Assembly: GCA_030066885.1 (NCBI GenBank)
Contig: JASJAT010000045.1
Span: 1-38,160, forward strand
Direction of reading: 5' to 3'
Length of the DNA: 38,160 nucleotides
From: Arenicellales bacterium
GTDB lineage: Bacteria > Pseudomonadota > Gammaproteobacteria > Arenicellales > JAANXG01
The position numbers were made by a program, and so were the translations under genes. Each line of letters opens with the position of its first letter. The stretch's first letter is position 1. A model generated the notes under the pieces. It did not search any database and was not told the DNA's origin. It saw only the letters and a list, made by a program, of their open reading frames with translations. This document shows, in pieces, positions 7,405 through 16,904 of this stretch.

Positions 7405-8367
7405 CTATGCTACTCGATCTTTTGGTTCCCTGCCGGCAAAGATGGCATCGAGGTTGTCAAGTGCCCGGTAACCCATGGCGTCTCGAGTCTCTTTCGTAGC
7501 ACTGCCGACATGGGGTAGTAGAAATACGTTATCCAGCTCGAAAAAATCTCTTTTGATGTTCGGCTCGTTCTTGTAGACGTCCAAACCCGCTGCAGCAAGT
7601 TTGCCCGACTTTAGCGCCTCGATCAGGGCATCTTCATCGACCACTGCCCCTCTTGCCGAGTTCACAACGATAGCGCCGTCAGGCAATTGATCAATATGTT
7701 CAGCGTTCAACAAATCCTGGGTCTCCGGCAGGCTGGGACAATGCATCGCGAGAATATCGCAGAGCGGTAACATGCTGGCTAAGCCGTCATGATAGATCGC
7801 ACCGTTTTCTTTATTAGGATCCAATCGCCTGCGGTTGTGATAGTGGATTTCCATCTCGAATCCGCGTGCCCGTTTCGCGGTAACCTGACCAACACGTCCC
7901 ATGCCGATGATGCCGAGTCGTTTATGTGTGATTTCCGTTCCCACCATAAAAGCGGGGCTCCACGTTGTCCATTTGCCCGCTCGTATCAAACGCTCGCCTT
8001 CGCTGGCTCTTCGTGCCGCTCCCAACATCAATAGTATGGTTAGCTCAGCTGTCGCATCGGTTAGCACATCCGGCGTGTTGGTGACGACGATGCCTCGACG
8101 CTTGGCTGCCTCCAGGTCACAGTGGTCGACCCCGACGGAATAGTTCGCTATGGCCCTGACGCGATCCGGCAAACGCTCGATGACTTCTGCGGACAGGTGC
8201 TCCGTATGGCAAGGCAAGATCGCGTCCGCCTGAGCAGTTTGTTGTAACAACTCTTCGGTCGAGTACAAACGGTCGTCGGGATTGAATATCCCGTTGTAGT
8301 CACGGGCAAGTCTGGCCTCGACGTTAACTGGTAACTTGCGGGACACGAGAACGGTAGGTTTATTCAT
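7405..8367 (-). CDS. D-isomer-specific 2-hydroxyacid dehydrogenase (glyoxylate/hydroxypyruvate reductase-like)
   Basis: 320 residues, full length. The substrate domain has ANYSVGVDHCDLEAAKRRG and TNTPDVLTDATAEL; the NAD(P) Rossmann motif is GMGRVG (155-160). The catalytic triad is visible: Arg239 in NSARGAVVDEDAL, Glu268 in KNEPN, and His286 in LPHVGSAT. HNRRR after the second beta strand, rather than an Asp, suggests NADPH preference. It reduces a 2-oxoacid such as glyoxylate to a D-2-hydroxyacid, or the reverse, in the cytosol. It follows the cytochrome c gene by 47 bases on the same strand, so it is probably cotranscribed with it. Confidence 0.9.
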   Translation of the reverse strand: MNKPTVLVSRKLPVNVEARLARDYNGIFNPDDRLYSTEELLQQTAQADAILPCHTEHLSAEVIERLPDRVRAIANYSVGVDHCDLEAAKRRGIVVTNTPDVLTDATAELTILLMLGAARRASEGERLIRAGKWTTWSPAFMVGTEITHKRLGIIGMGRVGQVTAKRARGFEMEIHYHNRRRLDPNKENGAIYHDGLASMLPLCDILAMHCPSLPETQDLLNAEHIDQLPDGAIVVNSARGAVVDEDALIEALKSGKLAAAGLDVYKNEPNIKRDFFELDNVFLLPHVGSATKETRDAMGYRALDNLDAIFAGREPKDRVA

Positions 8368-8414
8368 AGTTGTTCACGGCTTTTTTGCAAAGAAAACCCG
8401 TGGGCGCAGCGGCT

Positions 8415-8894
8415 TTACTCAGGTGGCGATGGAAACAGAGCATAAGGTGGATTCGGTTCCTGGTCGGGTGGTACGAACGCAGGGGCGGGTTCCCCGGCGG
8501 GACCGAGATGACGGATGTATTGGTAAAGTGCCTTGAGATCTTCATCCTTCATCTGGTTGAGGTTGAACCAAGGCATAGGCGGTCTGGCCTTGAGCGATTT
8601 TGCCATGGTTACCCACTGTTGTTCGGACATTTCCGCCGCGATCAGCCTCAGATTAGGGGCGTAGGTTGTACCCCAAGGACCGCGCCAGCCAAACTGGTCA
8701 CCGAGCAACCAGTTTTCCTCCGGTACGTTACCTTCGGACATAAGATACCCCGCGGTGTGGCAGTCGTTACAGCCCCCTATCTTGGCTAAGTATTTTCCCT
8801 GTTCTATTTGTTCTGCTTGTGATTGTGCTATGGATTCGCCGGTCGCACAGGTAAACGAAAAGATGATGCTAAGACCTGTAAAAAGCTGGCGCAT
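8415..8894 (-). CDS. Exported monohaem cytochrome c (class I)
   Basis: 159 residues. An N-terminal signal peptide (MRQLFTGLSIIFSFTCATG, cleavage likely after SIAQ) is followed by GGCNDCH, a single CxxCH haem c site at about residues 42-46. A probable methionine axial ligand lies in ARPPMPWFNL, and DEDLKALYQYIRHLGP is the usual C-terminal helix. The tail is proline-rich. Start support: gggagaga precedes the ATG. It should act as a periplasmic electron carrier. It sits between two genes for hydroxyacid conversion, which suggests, but does not prove, that it accepts electrons from a dehydrogenase of the same pathway. Confidence 0.88.
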   Translation of the reverse strand: MRQLFTGLSIIFSFTCATGESIAQSQAEQIEQGKYLAKIGGCNDCHTAGYLMSEGNVPEENWLLGDQFGWRGPWGTTYAPNLRLIAAEMSEQQWVTMAKSLKARPPMPWFNLNQMKDEDLKALYQYIRHLGPAGEPAPAFVPPDQEPNPPYALFPSPPE

Positions 8895-8957
8895 TTCTCT
8901 CTCCCAATGTGAATTAATTGTTCTATTTTTGTTGCCATCGGTGGTAGTGATCTTCCA

Positions 8958-10265
8958 CTACCAATAGTTCATTGCACCAGAATACATGTGTGCCAGTGAC
9001 TCTTTACTGACTTCCCGTGGTGATTGTTGCAGTAAACGTTGCTGCGCATAAGCCCCTTCCACCAGATCGGAAATGTCGGTATTGTCATATCCGACGCCGC
9101 CTACGCCATTTGGCATGGCCGTAGTATGCATCATTTCAATCAATCGTTGTGCCAGCACTTCTCCGGTGTCACTATCGGGTACATCCAGGTGGTCGCTGCC
9201 TAGCAGCTCCGCCCCCCGCCGGTGGCGGTCAGGGCAGGCTTCCGCTGTAAAACGAAACGCGGACGGCGCATTGACAATCACCGATATCCCATGCGGACAT
9301 ATGGGTTCATCATCAGGATACCCTTGCGGTTGATAGTCCTTAACCAGACCTGCTACAGAGTAGGCCATGCCATGTGGAATATGAACTCCGCTATTGCCAA
9401 AGGCGATGCCGGCCAAGGTTGCGGCAAACATCATATTGTCACGGGCTTCATGATCATCCGAATTTTGGGTAGCGCGAACCAGATACCGTCCCGTAAGGTC
9501 CAGTGCTTTCTCGCAGCCCACGTCACTATAGGGGTTCGCCCCCTGGCTCATGGGCCGCAGTGCCGGTGATGCAGGTTTACTGCGTTGCGTGTAAGGGATT
9601 GCGGTATAGGATTCTAGTGCATGACTCAGCACATCAAAACCACTCGCTGCAACAACATTGGCGGGCAGGGTATACGTGGAGGTCGGATCGATCACGGCTT
9701 TGGTGGGGCGCAGGGCACGAGATGCGATCCCGGTTTTTACTTTCAATTTTAGGTAGTCGAAGACGGCGATACCAGTGCACTCACTACCCGTTCCTGATGT
9801 GGTCGGACACGCGATATGTGGCTTGAGGCGTCCGGGCACAGGTTTACCATCGCCGAGCGGAGCATTCACATAGGTCTCGAACTCGGCCGGGTGGGTGCTG
9901 TAGAGATTGGCTGCTTTACATGTATCGATGACCGAGCCACCGCCCAATGAGATGAAACCATCGAACTTACCTTCGGTCGCGAACTGGCTGGCATGTTGAA
10001 AAGACTGATCCGTAGGCTCTATATGCACTTCGGTGTAGGTCTCAAAATCCACGTTGGCCTGCCGCAACGCCGTTTGCACGGTATCTAGATAGGGAAAATC
10101 TGCAAGGACCGGGTCGGTGAAAATGCCTACCCGTTTCAGTCCGAGTTCTACGGCATCACTTCCCACTTCTTGCAACGATCCTGGGCCAAACTTGATTGCG
10201 GCGATATCTACCGAAAACACGCGGTCACCCTGTTCGGTAAATTCGTAGTAGTGACAACAACTCAT
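8958..10265 (-). CDS. Hydroxyacid-oxoacid transhydrogenase / iron-containing alcohol dehydrogenase (ADHFE1-like)
   Basis: 435 residues, close to animal ADHFE1 in length and in signatures such as [29 protein letters not shown] and [15 protein letters not shown]. Metal ligands expected for group III alcohol dehydrogenases are in place: Asp211 and His215 in FDVLSHALE, His298 in VHIPHGMAY, His325 in CPHGISV. GGGS at 108-111 is the NAD-binding loop. The family oxidises 4-hydroxybutyrate to succinic semialdehyde while reducing 2-oxoglutarate to D-2-hydroxyglutarate, with tightly held cofactor. The cytochrome c gene starts 63 bases downstream on the same strand. An ordinary NAD-linked 4-hydroxybutyrate dehydrogenase is the main alternative. 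Confidence 0.88.
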   Translation of the reverse strand: MSCCHYYEFTEQGDRVFSVDIAAIKFGPGSLQEVGSDAVELGLKRVGIFTDPVLADFPYLDTVQTALRQANVDFETYTEVHIEPTDQSFQHASQFATEGKFDGFISLGGGSVIDTCKAANLYSTHPAEFETYVNAPLGDGKPVPGRLKPHIACPTTSGTGSECTGIAVFDYLKLKVKTGIASRALRPTKAVIDPTSTYTLPANVVAASGFDVLSHALESYTAIPYTQRSKPASPALRPMSQGANPYSDVGCEKALDLTGRYLVRATQNSDDHEARDNMMFAATLAGIAFGNSGVHIPHGMAYSVAGLVKDYQPQGYPDDEPICPHGISVIVNAPSAFRFTAEACPDRHRRGAELLGSDHLDVPDSDTGEVLAQRLIEMMHTTAMPNGVGGVGYDNTDISDLVEGAYAQQRLLQQSPREVSKESLAHMYSGAMNYW

Positions 10266-10290
10266 GAATATACCCTCTGAGAACGGGGCC

Positions 10291-10312
10291 GGCCAGGATT
10301 AACAGCCTGGCC
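10291..10312 (-). promoter_or_regulatory. Hairpin in the leader of the transhydrogenase gene
   Basis: ggccagg-attaacag-cctggcc is a perfect 7-bp stem with an 8-base loop, 26 bases upstream of the minus-strand start at 10265. There is no U-run, so it is not a standard terminator. It could be an operator or a leader structure; this is only a suggestion. Confidence 0.3.
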
Positions 10313-10431
10313 AGCCTGTACAAAAAGTATGCTGGAAAACCACAGCGTATCATACAATCTGGAATTGCCTTTCAGTTGCCGAAAGATTCGGATTGATTTA
10401 CGCTGCCAGTCGACAACCGAAAACTACGACC

Positions 10432-12208
<1,777 letters not shown>

Positions 12209-12251
12209 GACTTTTAAGTCGGGACGTTGTTCTGAATATGGATAGACAAAA

Positions 12252-13319
12252 ATGCGTGAACAAATAAATGACCTCAACGTAGTCAGCCAGGACTTAATCC
12301 CTACCCCGGAACAAATTAAATCCAAGCTTCCTCTCAATGACCAAGCCGCACAAACGGTCCTGGCAGGTAGGGAAACCGTTCGAAACATATTGGATAAGAA
12401 GGATCCTCGCCTGTTTACTGTAGTTGGACCTTGTTCCATTCACGATATTAGCGCTGCCCATGAGTATGCCGAAAAGCTAAGGTCACTGGCTGACCAGGTT
12501 AAGGACACCATGGTGCTGATCATGCGCGTTTATTTCGAAAAACCTCGCACCACTGTGGGTTGGAAGGGCTTGATCAACGACCCCCATATGGACGATTCGT
12601 GTGAAGTTGAAACCGGCCTGAATATGGCACGCGAATTGTTGTTGCACGTCGCAGAAATGGGGCTAGCCGCCGGCACCGAGGCGTTAGATCCGATTATGCC
12701 CCAGTATCTGTCGGACCTGGTGGCATGGTTTGCCATTGGGGCCCGTACGGTGGAGTCGCAGACCCACCGGGAACTTGCCAGCGGGCTGTCCGCCCCCGTG
12801 GGTTTTAAGAACGGGACCGATGGTAGCTTGGATGTAGCCATTAACGCACTGAAATCTGCGTCGCAACCACATCATTTCCTGGGCATCAACCAACAGGCTC
12901 AATCTACAGTTGTCCACACTCGGGGAAATCGCTACGGACACATGGTATTGCGCGGCGGAGGTGGACAGCATAACTACGATTCCGTAAGCATAGCCTTGAG
13001 TGAACAGCAATTGACGAAGGCCGGGTTGCCCACCAACCTGGTAATCGATTGCAGCCATGGCAACTCCAACAAAGATCCCGCCTTGCAGAAACTGGTCTTT
13101 GCTAACTGTATTAACCAGATCATGGAAGGAAACAAGTCTATTATCGGGTTGATGTTAGAAAGCAATCTGAATTGGGGGAACCAGGTCATCCCGGAAGATC
13201 TGAGCACTTTAGAATATGGCGTGTCTATCACCGATGCTTGTATCGACTGGAGTACTACGGAAGAGACGATTTTATCCGCCCACGAGAATCTGCAACAGGT
13301 TCGAAGAAAAGTCAGTTAA
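12252..13319 (+). CDS. aroG: 3-deoxy-7-phosphoheptulonate (DAHP) synthase, class I (AroF/G/H type)
   Basis: 355 residues, the normal length for the E. coli-type enzymes. Visible family blocks are VVGPCSIHDISAAHEYA, MRVYFEKPRTTVGWKGLIN, VGFKNGTDGSLDVAINA, LRGGGGQHNYDS and VIDCSHGNSNKDP. It condenses phosphoenolpyruvate with erythrose 4-phosphate, the first step of aromatic amino acid synthesis, in the cytosol. The N-terminal ~50 residues are the regulatory extension of this class, so feedback inhibition by an aromatic amino acid is expected, but which one cannot be told; the symbol is therefore generic. It lies 43 bases after metY and 29 bases before a nitroreductase gene. Confidence 0.94.
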   Translation: MREQINDLNVVSQDLIPTPEQIKSKLPLNDQAAQTVLAGRETVRNILDKKDPRLFTVVGPCSIHDISAAHEYAEKLRSLADQVKDTMVLIMRVYFEKPRTTVGWKGLINDPHMDDSCEVETGLNMARELLLHVAEMGLAAGTEALDPIMPQYLSDLVAWFAIGARTVESQTHRELASGLSAPVGFKNGTDGSLDVAINALKSASQPHHFLGINQQAQSTVVHTRGNRYGHMVLRGGGGQHNYDSVSIALSEQQLTKAGLPTNLVIDCSHGNSNKDPALQKLVFANCINQIMEGNKSIIGLMLESNLNWGNQVIPEDLSTLEYGVSITDACIDWSTTEETILSAHENLQQVRRKVS

Positions 13320-13348
13320 TCCGCCTAGTGAATTGAGAGCAAACCTAA

Positions 13349-14014
13349 ATGAAGGTTTCAGAAGCTTTGCGCGAACGTCACGCAACACGCGCCTTCGTCG
13401 ATCGTGACGTCGATATAAACGAGATTAAGCGAATGCTGCGACTCGCCAGCCACGCCCCTTCCGGGGCTAATACACAGCCCTGGCGCGTGGCGGTCGTGTC
13501 GGGGCAAGTTAAGCTGACTTTAGAGAGAAAGTTTTTAGCTGAATACCGCTCTGGCAATACAGGTAAACCGGACTATGACTATTACCCGGTGCAGTGGACC
13601 GAGCCATATAAATCGAGGCGTTTTGCCTGCGGCATGCAACTTTATTCGGCGGTGGGCATAAAACGTAAGGACAAGCAGCGCCGAATCGATCAGTGGGTTG
13701 AAAACTATCGTGCCTTTGGCGCGCCAGTGATGTTGTTTTTCTACATGGAATCGCACTTGGAAGCTGGATCCTACATGGACTTCGGGATGTTCCTGCAATC
13801 GCTGATGTTGATTGCGCTCGAGGAGGGTTTAGCTACCTGCCCTCAGGCCGCGTTGGGAGAATACCCGGAAATCGTTAAGAAAGAATTGGGTTTGCCGAAA
13901 AACACCGTTTTATTATGTGGAATGGCGGTAGGCTATGAAGACACCGACGCGGCCGTTAATCAGTACCGTACACCGCGAGCGGAGCTCGATGAGTTTGTTA
14001 CCTTTCATAGATAA
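13349..14014 (+). CDS. Nitroreductase family protein (FMN)
   Basis: 221 residues. The N-terminus MKVSEALRERHATRAFVD and the FMN-binding SHAPSGANTQPWRVAVV block are typical of NfsB/FRase I-like nitroreductases. The middle has GAPVMLFFYME and MDFGMFLQSLMLIALEEGLATC, which lines the flavin site, and the end has LLCGMAVGYEDTDAAVNQYRTPR. Such enzymes use NAD(P)H to reduce nitro groups, quinones or enoates as cytosolic homodimers; the true substrate is not predictable. Spacing of 29 bases after DAHP synthase suggests readthrough transcription, although the functions are not obviously linked. Downstream there is 270 bp of repeat DNA. Confidence 0.92.
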   Translation: MKVSEALRERHATRAFVDRDVDINEIKRMLRLASHAPSGANTQPWRVAVVSGQVKLTLERKFLAEYRSGNTGKPDYDYYPVQWTEPYKSRRFACGMQLYSAVGIKRKDKQRRIDQWVENYRAFGAPVMLFFYMESHLEAGSYMDFGMFLQSLMLIALEEGLATCPQAALGEYPEIVKKELGLPKNTVLLCGMAVGYEDTDAAVNQYRTPRAELDEFVTFHR

Positions 14015-14019
14015 GGTTT

Positions 14020-14051
14020 GTAGGAAGACGCCCTCACTGCGATTCGATCGG
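14020..14051 (+). repeat. Degenerate REP-like element
   Basis: GTAG head, then gaagacg-ccct-cactgcga and a gatcgg tail. The loop ccct and the ends are kept, but the stem no longer pairs well. It sits six bases after the nitroreductase stop. Confidence 0.45.
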
Positions 14052-14107
14052 CGCAAGACACAACTCCCACATTTCGGCCGAAGTGTGTATTTTGCCTGCT
14101 CGCAGTC

Positions 14108-14218
14108 AAGATATTCTCTCGCAAAGGCGCAAAGCACGCAAAGAAAGAAGCAATTGCGCGTCCTGTACCATTGGTTGAATCTCTGCGAGCTTCGCGTCTT
14201 GGCGGGAGTTTCTTTTTT
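14108..14218. repeat. Long imperfect palindrome of the gcaaag/cgccaag family, copy 2
   Basis: The left arm is ctctcgcaaaggcgcaaagc with acgcaaagaaagaag; the right arm is ctgcgagcttcgcgtcttgg with cgggagtttc and a T-run. It aligns with 1646-1757 along its whole length. The intergenic stretch 14015-14286 holds only this repeat, a decayed REP unit and the copy of the 5367 repeat arm. Confidence 0.65.
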
Positions 14219-14247
14219 CCGCTATCGATTTAGGCGGCAAAGGGAAC

Positions 14248-14272
14248 TAAAAAGTATACTGTCCCCGGTTTT
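14248..14272 (+). repeat. Single arm of the 5367-5443 inverted repeat, just upstream of cimA
   Basis: taaaaagtatactgtccccg followed by gtttt is identical over 24 bases to the right arm at 5418-5443. The opposite arm is absent here. It contains TATACT, close to a sigma70 -10 hexamer, 30 bases upstream of the citramalate synthase ATG, so it may contribute to the promoter. Confidence 0.6.
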
Positions 14273-14286
14273 GTTACACTATAAAT

Positions 14287-15858
14287 ATGCCTGAAATACC
14301 GCGACACGTAGAATTACTCGACGTTACCCTGCGAGACGGGGAACAAACGCGGGGGGTTTCATTCTCCCAAGCAGAGAAAATTAGCATTGCAAAGGCGCTG
14401 TTGGGTTCCCTGCGCGTGGATCGAATCGAAGTCGCTTCAGCCGGCATATCGGAAGGTGAGCAGGAAGCGGTATGCATGATAACGGATTGGGCACAACAAT
14501 CGGACTGGCTGAATAGGGTCGAAATACTGGGTTTTATCGACCACAAACGAAGTATCGATTGGATAACTTCCGCCGGGGGTCGAGTGTTGAATTTGCTTAC
14601 CAAGGGCAGTGAAAAACACTGCCGGCAACAACTTCGAAAGACGCTACCCGAACACCTCGCCGATATCAAGCGCACGGTCGATTACGCTAAGGAACAGGGA
14701 CTATCGGTAAATGTGTATCTGGAAGATTGGTCTAATGGTTACCGCGACGGCCCGGACTATGTGTATCGGATGCTGGAAGGTTTGGGGGAACTGGGGATCG
14801 ATCATTTTATGCTACCCGATACCCTGGGGGTAATGACACCGGATGAGGTTTTTTCCAGTCTGACCGATATGATCGATCGCTTCGCAAGTTACCGTTTCGA
14901 TTTTCATCCGCACAATGACTACGGACTGGCCACCGCGAACGTGATGTCAGCGGTGAAGGCGGGGATATCGTCGATACATTGTACGATGAACTGTTTGGGT
15001 GAACGCGCCGGTAATGTATCTTTGGCCGAGGTTGCAGTCGTACTGAAAGACAAAATGAATGTCGAGCTTTCCATCGACGAAACGAAAATCTATGCGCTAA
15101 GTCAGATGGTAGAGAACTTTTCGGCCAAACAGGTGGCTGACAACGCACCCATAATCGGCGCAGATGTGTTTACCCAGACCAGCGGCATCCACGCCGACGG
15201 CGACAACAAAGCCAAGTTGTACCAGACCGAGCTCAGTCCTGATCGCTTTGATCGCAAGCACAGCTACGCTCTGGGCAAAATGAGCGGTAAGGCATCGTTA
15301 CGAAAGAATCTCGAGGAACTGGGTATCAGTCTGTCGGACGAAGATCAGGCAAAAGTGCTGGAACGCATAGTGAAGCTGGGAGACTCTAAAGCGGTGATCA
15401 CCATAGAAGATTTGCCGTTTGTTATCGCCGACATTTTAGAGAGCAAAGACTACACGCATATCGAGCTTTTAAACTGCTCAATCACCAGCGGCCTTGACCT
15501 TGAATCTACTGTGAGCATCAGAGTGAAGATTCAGGATGACATATTCAAAGCATCGGGATCGGGTAACGGTGGATTCGACGCTTTTATTGTGGCGATCAAG
15601 AAAGTCTTAGAGGAAGCGGGGATGAAATTCGAATTTCCCGAGCTCATTGATTACCAGATTCGTATTCCGAAAACGGGTCACAGCAGTGCGCTGACCGAAT
15701 GTTTTATTACCTGGCGCGACGGTAATCTAACCACAAAGACGCGAGGGGTGAGCGCCAACCAGGTATTCGCCGGCATCAGCGCAACGTTGCGCATGCTTAA
15801 CATGAAGCTGCATCAAAGACGATCTGTCGTTGCTCAGGTTAAGCAGCACGCAGTTTAA
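14287..15858 (+). CDS. cimA: (R)-citramalate synthase, Leptospira type, with C-terminal regulatory domain
   Basis: 523 residues: an N-terminal TIM-barrel of the isopropylmalate/citramalate synthase family (LLDVTLRDGEQTRGVSFSQ, DFHPHNDYGLA, GERAGN), a linker (FTQTSGIHADGDNKA), and a C-terminal LeuA-type dimer domain from about residue 385. Compared from memory with Leptospira interrogans CimA, the pyruvate pocket is kept at the same numbers: Arg16, Asp17, Leu81, Leu104, Tyr144 and Glu146. True LeuA has other residues there to fit 2-ketoisovalerate. It would join pyruvate and acetyl-CoA into citramalate, giving 2-oxobutyrate for isoleucine without threonine; the regulatory domain implies isoleucine inhibition. 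An isopropylmalate synthase role is the alternative. Confidence 0.88.
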   Translation: MPEIPRHVELLDVTLRDGEQTRGVSFSQAEKISIAKALLGSLRVDRIEVASAGISEGEQEAVCMITDWAQQSDWLNRVEILGFIDHKRSIDWITSAGGRVLNLLTKGSEKHCRQQLRKTLPEHLADIKRTVDYAKEQGLSVNVYLEDWSNGYRDGPDYVYRMLEGLGELGIDHFMLPDTLGVMTPDEVFSSLTDMIDRFASYRFDFHPHNDYGLATANVMSAVKAGISSIHCTMNCLGERAGNVSLAEVAVVLKDKMNVELSIDETKIYALSQMVENFSAKQVADNAPIIGADVFTQTSGIHADGDNKAKLYQTELSPDRFDRKHSYALGKMSGKASLRKNLEELGISLSDEDQAKVLERIVKLGDSKAVITIEDLPFVIADILESKDYTHIELLNCSITSGLDLESTVSIRVKIQDDIFKASGSGNGGFDAFIVAIKKVLEEAGMKFEFPELIDYQIRIPKTGHSSALTECFITWRDGNLTTKTRGVSANQVFAGISATLRMLNMKLHQRRSVVAQVKQHAV

Positions 15859-15911
15859 CCTATCAGTTGTCATCACTAATCCACTGCCGCGTCGATCCAG
15901 GAATCACTGTT

Positions 15912-16092
15912 ATTGCGAGCAGTAGCGAAGCAATCCAGCAACTGAGTTATAAAGTTAAAAGTTTAAAGTAAAAAGGGAAACATCAAAAACTACAGAAAAA
16001 ATATGTCCTTTAAACTTTCGACTTTCATTCTTTTAACTAGCCAGATTGCCGCAGCCGCTAAAGCGGCTTCGCAATGACCTGGGTGGGTGGAT
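15912..16092. repeat. Composite nested inverted repeat between convergent genes
   Basis: The outer arms are attgcgagcag...gcaatccag (15912-15937) and the reverse complement of aggtcattgcgaagc...ggcaatc (16044-16080). The inner arms are the AT-rich words ttaaaagtttaaag and ctttaaactttcgac. The right arm (16008-16092) recurs reversed at 23337-23421, where both word types are joined in the same order. This fills the gap 15859-16103; no gene is seen in it. Confidence 0.65.
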
Positions 16093-16103
16093 CAGATTAG
16101 CTG

Positions 16104-16892
16104 CTATAGAAATTCGATTAGCGCATCGAGTACCTGATTGGGTTTTTCGGCCATCAGCATATGGCCGCACCTTTTTAACACCTTTGTTTGAACGTCGGGG
16201 ATCACTTTCTCCAGTTCCCTGCCGAGACGTTGCGGGGTCATCACGTCCAGTTGCCCGAGAACTAAAAGAGTCGGACACTGCACTTTAGCGCCGCTTTCTA
16301 AGCCGTCATGATATTCGTTACAGGCGTTTAGGCCCGCGTGGAGTACACCTGGTTTGGACCGTGCTAGGAGGCGAACAGTGGTGGCGCTCATCCACATCCC
16401 CGGTGCTTGATTACCGCCCATCTGGCCAAAGTTACTGTGTCCCCACAAATTGATCATATCGAAGGCGGCTGACTTGTTCTCCTTCGCAGCATTGAGTAGA
16501 GGATCGCTAACCGCCATGGGCACTGCAGTGCCCACAAGCACCAGCTTAGCGACCTTATCCGGGTGACGTGCAGCCGCTTCTAACGATACCAACGATCCCA
16601 TGCTGTGCCCTACAATAGAGGCTTGGTCAATTTCCAGAGCATCGAGGACATCGATAACCCAATCTCCCATGGCGGCTATCGTAGTCAGCGGTTCACCCTC
16701 CGAGCGGCCATGACCCGGTAAGTCGACGGCCAAGACGTTCTTTCCGTGATGAGCAAAATACCTGCTTTGCAACTGCCAAACAGTATGGTCCAATCCGTTG
16801 CCGTGGACAAAGACGACAGTAGGTTGTTCCGGTAAGAATGCTTTCGCTCCAGTGTAAATATAGGTTTGGTGACCATTGACTTTGATTATCAT
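16104..16892 (-). CDS. Alpha/beta hydrolase
   Basis: 262 residues with a complete alpha/beta-hydrolase core: oxyanion loop FVHGNGLDHTVWQ (HGNG), LAVDLPGHGRSEG, nucleophile elbow VGHSMGS with Ser97, an acid in LGQLDVMTPQ, and the catalytic His in RCGHMLMAEKP. No signal peptide is present. It lies 12 bases downstream of the second MetY-like gene on the same strand, so the two are probably one operon. It resembles esterase/lactonase-type hydrolases; homoserine O-acetyltransferase (MetX) shares the fold but is longer and has different signatures, so I do not call it MetX. Substrate unknown. Confidence 0.87.
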   Translation of the reverse strand: MIIKVNGHQTYIYTGAKAFLPEQPTVVFVHGNGLDHTVWQLQSRYFAHHGKNVLAVDLPGHGRSEGEPLTTIAAMGDWVIDVLDALEIDQASIVGHSMGSLVSLEAAARHPDKVAKLVLVGTAVPMAVSDPLLNAAKENKSAAFDMINLWGHSNFGQMGGNQAPGMWMSATTVRLLARSKPGVLHAGLNACNEYHDGLESGAKVQCPTLLVLGQLDVMTPQRLGRELEKVIPDVQTKVLKRCGHMLMAEKPNQVLDALIEFL

Positions 16893-16904
16893 ATTGGGCT
16901 CGAC

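Noticed and set aside
16104-16892. MetX (homoserine O-acetyltransferase) next to the second MetY-like gene
   Set aside because: It shares the fold but is ~100 residues too short and lacks MetX signature motifs; it has an ordinary HGNG/GHSMG hydrolase pattern.
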